Assembly (NCBI RefSeq): GCF_030269925.1
Contig: NC_085116.1
Location: forward strand, 5,146,001 to 5,210,000
Source of the DNA: Bombyx mori
Taxonomy: Eukaryota; Arthropoda; Insecta; Lepidoptera; Bombycidae
Direction: 5' to 3'
DNA length: 64,000 bases
The position numbers were made by a program, and so were the translations under genes. Numbering within the stretch: the first letter of the stretch is position 1; every line of letters starts with the position of its first letter. Of this stretch, positions 26,621 through 39,823 are shown piece after piece. The notes below the pieces were generated by a model. It was given only the letters and a program-made list of their open reading frames with translations, was not told where the DNA came from and searched no databases.

Positions 26621-28833
26621 TGCGGGCGGAATGTTATGGATGCATTTTAATTCCCATGCATCACTATTTAACAAACGCTTGTTTATATTCTAATTTAGTA
26701 TTACGCTGACAATCTCAACATATATGTATAATGCACTAATTGTAAAATTAAATAATATATATACAAAGAGAACGTAGAGTGTATTCTCAGCCCGTACACG
26801 GACAAGTGCCACAACTCTGTTTATTTTGCCTTCAGCTCAAACTGGCTAAGCCGAGCCCTGCCTATGAACACTAAGTATAAATGAGAAAAATCTTTGCACT
26901 ATAACATTTTAACGCGACGGGAATAAATTACATTTATTCGCCACTTTGGCCACTTCGATTACGTTAGAATTACAAAATGTCTGTCTTAAGATTTATACCG
27001 CCATGCATCGATAAAGCTCTTCTAAAGTATCCCTTCAAAATTGCCTTAGGGGCGGTGTTACTGAGCAATAAATATTACATAATTTAAATCCCTAAAACTT
27101 TAGAATTTGAAGACATGTTTTTGATTTGTTGATAAAAATTTACTTGTGTCTTATGAACTGCTCTAAGTAAACTAATACAATATTTTAAACATCGCTTTTG
27201 ACGGCTCCGTGAGATAAAAGTTAAATGTCTATTACAATACATATTTCTTACAATTCACAATAGTATTCTAAACGAGAAAAAAGTGCTACCAATAATTCTA
27301 AAATATTATACTAAAAACTACACAACGAATCGACATTGCTTCTCTCAATATTCACAGATTTACCAATAAGGAAGTAAAAGTATCGTTCAAGGTTTCACCG
27401 GCCACGGGCCTAACGCCACAAAAAAAACTCAAGTAACGTACAATTTTAAATCTAAAAGAATGTATAATTAAAGTATAATTTCGCAACCCAAAGTATTCGG
27501 CTTTATAATACTCAAATAATGTTACGTTAAATGCAACAGATTCCAATGAACACGGAAGTAAAAGTCCTTTAATTTAAGGACGTTAAGCTTTGGTGTCCCT
27601 GCAGAGTAAGTTGCGAAAATCTAGTCTAGTTTCGAATGATATAGATTGTATCATTCCGAACCGAGTTTCACCGTGCCAGCCGAACGTTTGTATTTAATTT
27701 TTATTTAAATTGCACCATAGTTTCTACCTTCCAGATATCATACTCGCAAGTAGAATTACCATTACTGACTACGTATTCCAAATATGTAACTAGAAATAAT
27801 AAATCAAAACAATTTCTATTCTGAAATATTCAACTTTATAATAATATAATTTTGTTTAATATAATTTTGTTTAAAAACAGCAAACATAAGCATATTATCA
27901 TTGTACAGTTTCAATTATAATTAATCATAACACGTACAATGTAATAAGTATTATTTTCCTTGTGCTTTAAATTACCGACGTTGAATTATGGTATAGTTAT
28001 TTTGTGAAATTATGTTATATTTTAATTTGCCATTTTTTTAAATACAATTCTATAGTCAGTACTTTAGTCCATATTAGTACTAATCTTATATTAATACTTC
28101 TCTTTTTAGTAAAAATCGAATGATATCGATCCGCCCCTCTATTAATGTGTGCAAACAGAACAAATCTTTAATTACACTTTCGCACATTTTAAATATTGTA
28201 ATTAAAGGTATCGACTAAAAGAAAATCTTCTGGGCGGCTTCTTTGACTGAAGTCTGAGAATTTTGATAAGTCTCACACAACTGTCGAGATCAATATTATC
28301 TAAATGTTATAACCACCATGATACAGTGCATGAGTGTTGACATGCTTTAGGAAAATTTCGTCTATCCGGAATAAAAGAAAAGCGTTGCTAAAATTATTTT
28401 AATATTATAAATCATTCTAAACTTCTGCTTTGCCAACTCGTGCTTGTATCATATAGGAATCAAGATTTATGGGCCATGACGTTGATCTATTGTTTTGATT
28501 TTGAATTTCGAATTTCAACAACAATAATATCTTATTGTAAATAATATATTAGTTTTACGAAGTATAATGAGAAACGGAACATTGAATTATGTAATACATT
28601 ATACTAATTAATATACATTGTTCATTTGCTAACTAGCTTAACAAGCCTAAACACATTCTCGACGTTATAAAGCAACCATCTTACTCGTGAGATCTTATCG
28701 TGATTAATACCTTAGGACAATTACGTCACGTGACTATGTTAAAAAATTGAGGTAAACAGGTCGCCTCGTATGAAACAGACCGAAACGTTCAACCTTGTAC
28801 TCCAGCTTAATACTTTTTTGCCTTTGATTTCAG
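26621..28833. other. Non-coding; ends with the acceptor of the first visible Lac2 exon
   Basis: Most likely Lac2 intron 1. The last ~30 bp (tacttttttgcctttgatttcag) form a strong polypyrimidine tract and AG acceptor at 28832-28833. No signal-peptide exon for Lac2 could be identified here. Confidence 0.55.
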
Positions 28834-31800
28834 AAGCCATCAACGCCGCAGACGACCAGTCCACATCGGCATCGTGGTGGCAAGCCGGGACAGCAACACC
28901 GTTCAGGGAAACGGGCAGTAATGCGTTCTCATCCACCCATGGACTCGTTCAAACACACCCCAGCGCTGATGATCCATTCGGAACTACTTTTGGAGGAATA
29001 GGAAGTACTATAGGACCGTCATCGAATCCCTTCGCTAAAAGCGGCAGCGGTCCGCTGAGTGGAGGCGTTAGGAAGAATCCTTTGCCATCTCTAGCCAGGA
29101 TCTCTAACATTAACGGAAAAGCCTCATTGAAACATTTGGATTTTACTAGTAGTGCTACCGCTGAATTGAGAAGGAACCCAGCACTGTCGGCCCCTGATGA
29201 GTGTGCCAGAGCCTGCAGGGAAAACGAACCACCAAGGATCTGTTACTATCATTTCACATTGGAGTTTTATACTGTCTTGGGAGCGTAAGTAACAGAAACG
29301 TAATTTTTATTTTTAATATGGTAAAATGAAAAAATGATATTTACAAATAACGCCCAATGGCATTGTTTGTTATAAGGCGGAAGGTTATCACAGTATTTCA
29401 CAACGACTACAATAAGATCGCAGAAGTCAATTCAATTCAGTTAATAGCGTTCAGTTTAAAAATGACTCCGCTTTAAAAATAAATAATAACGTTTACCTAA
29501 CTAGAGAACTACTTTAACATTATAAATTTTGTAACATCATTTTCGGAAACTCTAGTGTACTCACGTTAAGAAGCAACCCATCGACCGACTTTTCCATTTC
29601 ACACATTTCACGGTTTGTTTCACACGGGCTATTAACAACATTGATCTCAATGCCGGGCTAGAGCACACGCCAACTGAACCAAATTCCGTCCAAGCACGTA
29701 ATTGATAGGTGACGACAGATCTTATGCAAACAAATTTATTTCAATTGCATCGACTGAGGAAAAGGTTGAATTATTAAACAACATTGATAAGGAAATCAAA
29801 ACGTGGCATTCGTTTCTGGTATCATTGCAATTATTCTGATTACAGGGCTTGTCAAGTATGCACACCAAACGCTACGAATGTGGTCTGGTCTCATTGCCAA
29901 TGCGTACTGGCCGATGGCGTCGAACGGGGTATTCTCACTGCCAACAGAATGTTACCAGGCCCTTCCATTCAAGTTTGCGAAAACGATAAAGTGGTAATTG
30001 ACGTAGAGAACCATATGGAAGGTATGGAGGTGACAATCCATTGGCACGGTATTTGGCAAAGGGGATCACAATATTACGATGGTGTACCGTTTGTCACGCA
30101 ATGTCCTATTCAGCAAGGGAATACTTTCAGGTAAATTATGATTAAATGAAATAGATCTAAATGTACTAACAGCAATGTTTCAAAATAGATTTCTCAATAT
30201 GTTTTTATTCGCAGATATCAATGGCAAGGTAATGCTGGCACTCACTTCTGGCACGCTCACACTGGACTACAGAAACTGGATGGTTTATACGGCAGCATTG
30301 TCGTTCGTCAACCTCCTTCAAAAGATCCCAACAGTCACTTATACGATTACGATTTGACCACACACGTCATGTTGATCAGTGACTGGCTCCACGAAGATGC
30401 CGCTGAAAGATACCCAGGACGTTTAGCTGTCAATACTGGACAGGACCCCGAATCTGTATTGATCAACGGAAAAGGACAATTCAGAGATCCTAACACTGGC
30501 TTCATGACCAATACTCCATTGGAAGTTTTCACAATTACTCCTGGTAGACGTTACAGGTTCAGAATGATCAATGCCTTTGCATCGGTATGCCCTGCTCAAA
30601 TCACGTTTGAAGGTCACAACTTGACAGTTATTGCTACTGACGGTGAGCCAGTGCAACCCGTGCAAGTGAACACGATAATCTCGTTCTCAGGTGAGGATGT
30701 TGCGATAATTTAATGACAAAACTACTTCGTTTCCGCTGCAAGATACTTTGATGTAGCCATATCGTTGCCGACGGTTGCGAGCTGCACGTTTTTAGTTTCA
30801 CAATTTTCATAAAGATTCGTTACTTGCTTTTTTGGGATCGTTCGTGCAAAAAATTACTGTTATCCAATAAAGTGATCGCAGTAATCGGCCTTTTATCAAA
30901 GACACTCATTTTCGTAATGTTGTAACAACGCATTCAACGAATAGCGTATCCACTGAAGCGTATTAAATTGTATAACATCGTTGTACGTGCTTCCTCTTGT
31001 ACAACATTAATTAATTTTCTAGTTATTCATTTAATAAGCTAATTACGGATAAACGGATTGCTCATGAATTACATCGATCGTTTCAGGGGAACGATACGAC
31101 TTTGTAATCGAAGCTAACAACATTCCCGGAGCATACTGGATCCAAGTTCGAGGTCTTGGTGAATGTGGTATTAAGAGAGCACAACAATTAGGTATCCTCA
31201 GATACGCTAGAGGACCTTACCAACCATCTTCGCTGGCCCCCACCTACGATGTCGGAATACCCCAAGGAGTGGTAAGTTAAACGTTGTGTAAATATACTTT
31301 TTTTTAAAATACAATGAACATAAACCGTAGTCTAACTACATAGTATATTATACAACATGGGTAATACAAATGTACATAAATGTCGCAATAATCTGAAAGT
31401 CATCGATACACGTATTGACGAGTTACGCTTCCTTTGAGTTTCCTCTGTCGTAAGTCTATAGAATGTACGGTTAATGTCACGAGACTACTTTGCTATGTTA
31501 TTAAATGGCGGATATTGCATACTTGATATTAGTGCCGACAGGACAACCTCGATCAAGCTTACCTAAACTGTCAAGCACTAAGAACTCGGTTGCTCAAACA
31601 TAAATGCTTGGATCGACTTGATACAACTTTTCGCGGCAACAATTAATTCACAACGATAAATTAATTTACAGCTGATCAAGAATTAGACCATAACAGTACA
31701 GCTATCTTAATTGGACACTCACACACGAACCAGTCTTGTAAATATGTCAGTAGTGATACGGGCATAAGTTATTTTTCAATTAATTTATTAATCGAAACGG

Positions 31801-34113
31801 GTTTAAAAACGAGATCGAAAATAATTAAAATCGTCCATCATTTTATAATACCTACAACGAACTTGTAATGATACACTTTTACCAATGTAGTTAGTCTGTA
31901 AAATATGGTAAAGTAGAATTGTATAATTTGCACGTATATTTAGTAACTGCACGTACCTTTGTTCCCACTAACCATTCAGGTGATGAACCCCTTGGACGCG
32001 AGATGTAATATATCAAGAAACGATGCTATTTGCGTGAGCCAATTGAAAAACGCTCAGAACATCGACCCCGCCATCCTTCAGGAGAGACCCGACGTTAAAA
32101 TCTTTTTGCCCTTCCGATTCTTCGTATACAGACCAGAGATGCTCTTCCAACCCAACACATACAACAGATACTTGGGTAAGAAAAAATAAATTATTTAAAT
32201 TCATTTTGAATGTAGATGTAATATTAATTCGAGTTTGGGTTCTTCAGTTGCCCCTGGAGGAGACCACGTTATCAGTTTGATTGACGAAATCTCATATATG
32301 TCCCCGCCTGCTCCATTGATCAGTCAGTATGATGACATCAATCCTGACCAATTCTGTAATGGAGACAACCGACCCGCTAACTGTGGACAAAACTGCATGT
32401 GCACACACAAAGTTGACATACCTCTGAATGCTGTTGTGGAGATTGTATTGGTAGATGAAGGTATTTCCCATTTAAAATATATTACCCAACCCAAACTTAC
32501 CGAAATAAAATTATTTCGTCAAAATACTTTCTGATTTTAAAAGCCTGTCGTTGGCAAATGGATTAATCGAATTATTTCTCATTAATCATTTCTCGTCTGC
32601 GTGTTGATATTTTTTATTACTGCATAAAAACTTAACCGAACCTATTAAAACAGTCAGTTAAAGAAAACATAATTAAAGTCAGTTCAGAAATGTGAAACTT
32701 ATAGACATTTTAATTTTATATTGAAAAATGACGTCACTGTTCATTAGCGTCATAAGAATTATTTACTAACTATCATTCTGAATAAAAGAGATAGAGTCGC
32801 AAAATCCAAACAGAAACATTCACCGCCTTAAACTATTTTAGTAGTAAAAAGTAACAATTGTTAAACACATACATTTCACTTTCCAGTACAAATCGCGAAC
32901 TTATCTCATCCGTTCCACTTGCACGGATATTCATACAACGTGATAGGTATCGGAAGATCACCCGACCAGAACGTTAAGAAAATTAACTTGAAGCACGCAC
33001 TCGACCTCGACAGAAGAGGATTGCTCGAACGTCACCTGAAGCAAGGAGACCTTCCTCCTGCAAAAGACACCATCGCTGTTCCCAACAACGGCTACGTCAT
33101 TCTCCGTTTCAGAGCCACAAATCCTGGCTTCTGGCTACTCCATTGCCACTTCCTTTTCCACATCGTCATCGGAATGAGCTTGGTGCTCCAAGTAGGCACG
33201 CAGGGCGACCTTCCCCCCGTACCCCCGAACTTCCCCACATGCGGAGACCATCTCCCAGCCATCCCACTCCACTGAACGGTTCCTAGAACGTTTCCCAGTC
33301 TACTTATATTCATATAAGTACATCACAGTTGATTTTAATAATGTTATCTAAGTGTAAATTTATGTTTGTTTTGTGTGATGTGTCCTGCGGATTCGAAGTG
33401 CTCGATTCCGTTGTTTGTGTTTATTTTTGTATTCGAATGATTCAACGGGAGTTTATGATGGTTTGTGATTTTATTTAAACAATGATACACTGTTTTTATG
33501 CGTTGATTCCATTTTTATGCCATATTCGGTGATATACTTAATATACGTTCATACTTCGATATCAATATCGCCAATAATATGCTTCTCGAGGCTCTTGAAT
33601 CAACATGTCTTGTATTAAGTTTAATATTTTTAACACGAATCGTCTCGTTTATCCTGTAACTAACAACTTGCCATTATATTTTTCATCAATAATATTTATT
33701 ACGTGTATATATTATAAAAAATATATATTAGAATACTACATGCTTAGAATTTTAAGAATTCCAGACCATTTTAACTTACCGCATGAGGAATTATCCTCAT
33801 CGTGATACAAAAATGTAAATAACTGCAACTATTTGTAAATACACTAAATATAGTTGAAAGCCATATTTTATCACACATTCCATAACATGCAACTGTATAT
33901 AACTGTGAATTTATTAGAAAGTATATACACAGGTTACCACAGAAAGTTACCATTATGTTAAGACATTAAATGCTTACAGCATGAACTGTGTGACTACAAA
34001 TACAAGAATTGGTGTAAAGAAAAACAAAAGTGGCGACTAGTCTACAATAATCCTATTAATAAAATTATTTGGACAGCAGAAACATCGCTCATAACTGTTA
34101 CATTAAAATTTAA

Positions 34114-34192
<79 letters not shown>

Positions 34193-36448
34193 CTGCTCAA
34201 CAGCAGCCCATAAAATATTAAACATAAGTGTATAATTTTTATACCATTTAATAAAATTTGTAAAAAATAAAATGCTTATTACTTTACCTGAAAAAGACAC
34301 AGAAATCGTAGTGTACATTACTGTAAATAGATTCAGCACTTTTACAAATTAACTTAGACGATACAAATGTTTTTATAATTAGTGTAACCTATACGGAAAA
34401 CTGAAGGAGTAACTGCACCTAACATTACAGGTTGTATTTTTGTCTATTATTGTACCATTGCTTGTAATAAGGAGTGCTCATTTACGCTATAAGCATCACT
34501 AATCACATGAACCACCTACTAAATCTATGAACTTCATATTTTTATCATCTGTGTTTTTCAATACCAAATTTCTATTTCACCAAATTTTCCACTGATTTAT
34601 TTATGTTATGAACATCATCGACTTCTTTTTCATTATTCATGGCTTTTTCATCTTGTGTTTTGCTTTTTTGATCCAATTCTACAATTTCGTGTTTTTTAAT
34701 TAATTCACTTTATAGGTTATGAATCCACTGGATGCTATTTGTGATGTGAAGCGGAACGACGCAGTATGTGTCAGCAATCTCAAGTCGGCAAGGCCCGTTG
34801 ACAAAGCATTATTACAGGATCGACCGGACGTTAAAATATTTCTGCCATTTCGATTTCATTTTTACAAGCCAAAGGATCTTTTCAAGGAAAATACTTACAG
34901 AAATTTCTTAGGTAAGTTCGACTTTTTAAGCTGTGCACGTGTAAATTCAATAATCGATTTCAGTAACTTTATTGAATGTAACTGTTTATTTGATTTTAGT
35001 CGCCCCGGGTGGTGATCACGTGCTTAGTTTGGTAGACGAAATATCATACAGTGCTCCACCAGCACCTCCTTTGTCCCAAATGCACGAGCTCTCCCCGGAC
35101 CTATTCTGTAATGGAGACAACAGACCTCCCAATTGCGCAGTCGACTGCCGTTGCACTCATATGATTGATGTTCCATTAAACTCTATAGTTGAGATTGTAC
35201 TCGTTGATGAAGGTGCGTATTTAAAGCTTCATTTGATGACACAAAGCCCTTTATTACTTAAATCAAACCAGTAACACCCAGTCAGAATAGGATCAAAGCG
35301 ATCTGACATTCTTACATTTTTAAATAAAAAAGAATATTGATCAGTTTTACATTCAACGCTTGTCGACTAAGCGAAAACATATTACATGATCCAATTAATT
35401 AAATTCTACAAATAGCTTCGGTGAATGAAACGATAAAATTGCCAATTTCTTCAGGCTCAAAGAAAAAACTCGGAGCGTGTAATCGATTTTGTATCAATTT
35501 GAATCGCTTTCACGTTACAGTGCAATCGCCAAACCTCTCACATCCGTTCCATCTCCACGGCACGTCGTACAACGTCATCGGCATGGGACGGTCCCCAGAC
35601 AAGAATATCAAGAAAATAAACTTGAAACATGCTTTAGATTTAGACAGAAAAGGACTCCTCCACAGACAATACAACTTGCCGCCGCATAAAGATACTCTTG
35701 CTGTACCTAATAATGGATACGTTGTTCTGAGGCTCAAAGCTGATAATCCAGGTAAAACTAGGAAGACTTATTGAAATTAAGCTTTCGGTTGTTTAGTGTC
35801 ATTTCAAGTCAAAAATGTCCCAAGGATCACTATAAATTTAGATTAAAGCTATGACAGTAATTCAGAAAGGTTAATAGTTGCACTTGATTATGAGAAAACG
35901 TGCTGTAAGCATTATATGTATAGTAAGTACTATCCAAGTGAGATCAAAGATATATAATCATTTTACAAATTCAGTCATAAAAATAAAAGTAATTTCATCA
36001 AAATCGATACATTACTCGAGCGAACATATTTCATTGATGATTTGGAATCAGGTACCCTATCATCTTATGATTTATTTTAGTAAATTCTTTCAAGTTCCTC
36101 TCTAGATATTATTTTGATACTCATAATATGAGATTTGCAGAAATGATAATTTGGCATGAAAACCACTCTTTGCTGTCGAGTTAGAACATGAGATGTTATC
36201 ATTCTATAAGTTCATAGTCACTGAATTAATGGCACAGTCATCTATGTCAATGAAGCTAACCATACCATTTCTGATTGATTCCAGGTTATTGGCTCTTCCA
36301 TTGCCATTTCATATACCACATAGTGATTGGCATGAGCCTGATATTACACATAGGAACACAAGGAGACTTACCACCTGTTCCACCGAACTTTCCCCGTTGT
36401 GGGCATCATCTACCGACCATCTCGCCACCGTTTTATCCGATACATTGA
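28834..36448 (+). CDS. Lac2: Laccase 2, cuticular multicopper oxidase (two 3' isoforms; first exon not found)
   Basis: Secreted phenoloxidase that oxidises cuticular catechols to quinones for sclerotisation and pigmentation. Shared exons: 28834-29284, 29846-30130, 30215-30690, 31087-31271; then either set A (31980-33275) or set B (34716-36448). All junctions are GT-AG and keep frame. The shared part codes about 466 residues: a Ser/Gly-rich N-terminal stretch, a Cys-rich segment ([19 protein letters not shown]) typical of insect Lac2, the first copper motif HWHG (30039-30047), then FWHAHTG (30249-30266). Both 3' sets supply HPFHLHG and HCHxxxHxxxxM, so all ten His and the Cys ligand are present. 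The first visible codon is split, so a short upstream signal-peptide exon must exist. Family length suggests only about 30 residues are missing. It probably lies in or beyond the 28.8 kb to the left. Confidence 0.95.
31980..33275 (+). CDS. Lac2: Lac2 3' terminal exon set A (isoform A C-terminus)
   Basis: Three exons: 31980-32175 (196 bp), 32248-32460 (213 bp) and 32887-33275 (389 bp including tga), coding 265 residues. The third exon carries HPFHLHG (32907-32927) and the HCH...H...M block (33141-33176), the type 1 and type 2/3 copper ligands with Met axial position. The preceding shared exon ends at 31271 in phase 0, matching both 31980 and 34716. The reading ends ...[10 protein letters not shown]. 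Compared with set B, the intron inside 'NPG|W' is absent, so the last exon is fused. Use of this set requires polyadenylation after 33275; AATAAA occurs at 34058, 34250 and 34266, and I cannot tell which is used. Confidence 0.93.
33276..34715 (+). other. 3' UTR of Lac2 set A and spacer before set B
   Basis: No coding exon. Contains candidate poly(A) signals AATAAA at 34058-34063, 34250-34255 and 34266-34271, and a T-homopolymer (separate entry). The last ~30 bp lead into the acceptor at 34714-34715. Confidence 0.6.
34118..34188 (+). repeat. 71-nt poly-T homopolymer
   Basis: An uninterrupted run of 71 T lies between the two Lac2 terminal exon sets. It may be a reverse-oriented retroposon tail, or a stretch whose length is poorly resolved in the assembly. 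Confidence 0.9.
34716..36448 (+). CDS. Lac2: Lac2 3' terminal exon set B (isoform B C-terminus)
   Basis: Four exons: 34716-34911 (196 bp), 35000-35212 (213 bp), 35521-35751 (231 bp) and 36285-36448 (164 bp including tga), coding 267 residues. The first two have exactly the same lengths and phases as set A, and the protein is clearly paralogous ([53 protein letters not shown]). All copper ligands are present. It differs from A in charge and in its longer C-terminus ([14 protein letters not shown]). It can only be joined to the shared exons by skipping all of set A. Beetle Lac2 is known to make A and B isoforms this way. Expression here is inferred, but intact frame and splice sites argue that it is functional. 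Confidence 0.92.
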
Positions 36449-39400
36449 AAGTATCGGCAATAAACACGACGTCTTTCCGACGGCCTCCAAATCATTCAAT
36501 AGATTTTCACGAAACTAAATTTAAATTATTAAAGTTGCTGGTTGTTTATTTTTGTATTATGTGTATTATAGTTTGTGTTCATGTATGGTTTAATAATTAT
36601 AAATTGACATTGGAGTCCGTCGAATGATTTTGTGAATCAATCCCGAGTATAACTCGATATGAACACGCCTAATGCCATATTTATTGAGTTGTTATGACAA
36701 CGAAAGATTAAAAGTTTGCTCAAACATGACGCCGACTTCTGTGGAGACGCTTTCATCCTATGTTATCACAGCTTTATACTTATTTCTTCATACTTGCGTT
36801 CCATAGGAGCAGCTTTATGTTTAACCAAACCATCGTTATTGACGTGTTAAAAATGTACATTGTTATTTATGGTGCTTTTCGCATCACTATTTTTAATTAT
36901 CAAAAAAAAGCTTGATTAATTTCTGGTATTGACCACATTGAAAATTGTACCACAAAAACGCAGGTACCACTGGTTACTACTGATAACTTTAAATGTTATT
37001 ATGTACATCTATACATACGAGTATATAATATACTATATCACTTCATTCATAGATATTTGAAATGAATTTAAATTTATCATGAATTCTGACTACACATTCG
37101 CAGCATCCTATATCTTCGATACTATTCATAATTGTTTTTTGTTAATTAAAAAGTAATGGTGCATTTATATATAAGCCGTCAAATATCAATAGCGTTAGGA
37201 GACCAAAGTATTCTAATATGTTAATATCACCAAATAATTCATTGTTTAAGTTTTCAATAATTCCTTCATTGACTTCAAGACCATGATAATAATTGATGGC
37301 GTATAAACCGTTTCGTAATTTTTTAAAGAAGACTTTTTTTTAATTTTCTTTCATTTTTATTGTAAAGTAAATTTAATTGGTTTAGAGCAATAAATCAATT
37401 TAATAGAATATAATGATAAACATAATCACCCTATAAAATCAGATGAAGATGTACTTAGCTTAAACGTACCGATTCCTATAAATCGATTTTTAGAACAACT
37501 AAATTATCATAGCTCTAGATTATTTCCATTTATTACTAGAGCATCTAATGGTTAATGTTTAAAAATTTGTTACGACATTGATATGACTGATTCGTTTCAT
37601 ATTCTATTGTATTTACATTTTATTGTCATTCGTTGTTGTTCAAGTTTCTTACGTGATCTTATGAAACTTGATACCGTAATAGCGTTACGGTACGTAATTA
37701 TAAGCCACGTTGCAACTATAATTAGATATGAGTTATCGTTACCTTTCTTATGGTATTTGCAATCGTTTGATCACTCTTTTGTGTCAGGAGAAACGTGCTT
37801 TTAGAACTAAAATTTCCATGTCTCGCGTATTTTCGTGTTAAACAATAAAAACATAGTTTAAGCCGTTCGTTTTAGGACTTTTTTTCAATCGTTGTGGGAA
37901 TTTAGCTCTAAGCATAGTAAATGTGACACAGGGTAATATTTTGAATGTAATATATACGCCTGTGCCGAGATCGCGATCTGGAATGTTCTTGAATTCAGTT
38001 TCATGTTTTCTACTTTTATATTTCGCGTACGTTTTAGGAAATGTAGTCATTTTTATAATAAAAATAAAAAAGTTTTTATGAATGTTAAGTTGTTTTATTT
38101 TGGCTTGATTTTTTTTGGGTCATCGTTTTGTAAGCATAATAGATATGAAGTCGCATATTCCATTGGACACACCAAGCAAAGATCATAATCGTCATAGGCT
38201 TGAACTATGGTATAGAAGTTAGTTCAGCTTAACTCTGAATACTTTAATTTACTCTACTGCCATATCGTTACGAAAAAGTTTTTACTAAATATACATATTT
38301 GTTAATCAATTATCAAATCGTGCAAAAAGATTTCAGTTCACACAAGGAAAAGTACACATAATAAAGGTTTTTAAAATCATTCTTTAAAATACATCAATAG
38401 CTTCCACGCTATTGGAATATAGACCCCTGAATGATTTCAACACTATAACGACGAGACATGTAATAGAAGATACAAAAATCTGAATCGCTCCAAAGACATT
38501 TTCAAGATAATTTTGAATGTATACAAATTCTGAAAATAACATTCAGACCGTCGATCTACCGAACAAAAACTCGGTGGAAAATGTTCCCTAGGCTGTTCCT
38601 TGAAACCATTTGGAGATTTCCTCTTTCCAGGGCCCATCTGATATTAATCATGTTAGAAATCAAAATCTTGCGACCAAAGTCACATTTACGTAGACAACGC
38701 ATGACTGGTTCGCGGTAAAAATAACCAAAATAGCAGTACGATGAGCCTTAACTACGCGTGACCAGTAATTAATTGACCAGAATTAAGTAGGTTTTTTTCT
38801 TTTTTTTTTCTATTAGCTTTGTTTTTCGTAATCACCCATAGGAGTTCTCGCCATAACGGCTATCCATCCCTTCGTGACGGTAGCTCTTATCCATGCGAGC
38901 TGAGAAGCCGTAATACCACCAGCAAAAATGTCATGACCGCCTATACCCCAACTAGCAGCCTTCGCATTTAACATAATATATAATTCGTGTAAACAGATTC
39001 CGTATGCATTTGTCCGTCAATTATTCTTAAACTGGGCCAGCATTTCAATGTGCACTCATCAACGATAGCTTGTCATAATTATTTAAACCCTGACCTATTA
39101 TTTAAATTACCCGTATGCTTGTTTTCGTTACTTATATATTACTTTGCTGTGTTGGATGTTCAATTTAAAGCAATCTACATAAAAAATCACAACCAAAGCA
39201 CTTTTGATAGACATAAATCAGAAAATTCGTTTTTTGAAATCAATTTAGAGTCAAAAATAATGTTGTGATGCTGCAGATAGAAAGCCATTGTTAATGATAA
39301 TAAAACTGCAACTTCCACTGCCCATGCAGTGACTGAACCCTACTAATAGCATTTCACCAAATCTAGAGAGAGTACTCTGCTTTTGTGGAAAGAGCAGATT

Positions 39401-39780
39401 AAGTACGTGTGCAATCTCGAACTTAAGCTCTCGTACTTAAGAAAAACACGTGACACAATAAGGCTACGCGCGTGCCGGAAAGATACCGCCATTAGATTAC
39501 TTGTAAATCCTACATTCATCAGACTTCGTCTAGATACGTGGAAATGTGTAGTTTTATCTAGTTGTTCTTGTCTTTAAAAGATACTTAGCTAATTAGAAAG
39601 GATAAGAGCAATTAAACGGAGCACAAAAACAACTAACAACACTAGCAAGTATCAAAGAAAACTAGATATATTGAAACTCAATGAAACCAAAAAAAAATTA
39701 CTTGAAAATAAATGAACAAAATGTTGGAAACCTCTGCCACTAATATGCGTACCGATAACAAGATAGATCTCCACGTATGT
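36449..39780. other. Lac2 set B 3' UTR and intergenic region
   Basis: AATAAA candidates for isoform B occur at 37389-37394 and 37844-37849. No other exon is supported; the open frames at 37583-37804, 38443-38637 and 39050-39268 have no family resemblance. A segment near 38795-38965 starts with a poly-pyrimidine run and may be an unassigned repeat. Confidence 0.45.
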
Positions 39781-39788
39781 TATATAAG
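39781..39788 (+). promoter_or_regulatory. TATA box of the serine protease gene
   Basis: TATATAAG lies 36 bp upstream of the start codon at 39824. This would place transcription start near 39808-39815 with a very short 5' UTR. Confidence 0.6.
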
Positions 39789-39823
39789 AGCAAAAATGAC
39801 ATTAATACTAGCGCGCTGTCACC

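Noticed and set aside
28770..28833. In-frame ATG upstream of the first Lac2 exon, as a possible start
   Set aside because: The frame crosses a strong polypyrimidine tract and AG acceptor, and the peptide is not a good signal sequence; Lac2 is secreted.
30347..30665. Minus-strand open frames inside Lac2
   Set aside because: Antisense shadows of a strongly conserved laccase exon.
35489..35737. Alternative frames over Lac2 exon B3
   Set aside because: Shadow frames; the laccase frame keeps HPFHLHG and correct splice phases.
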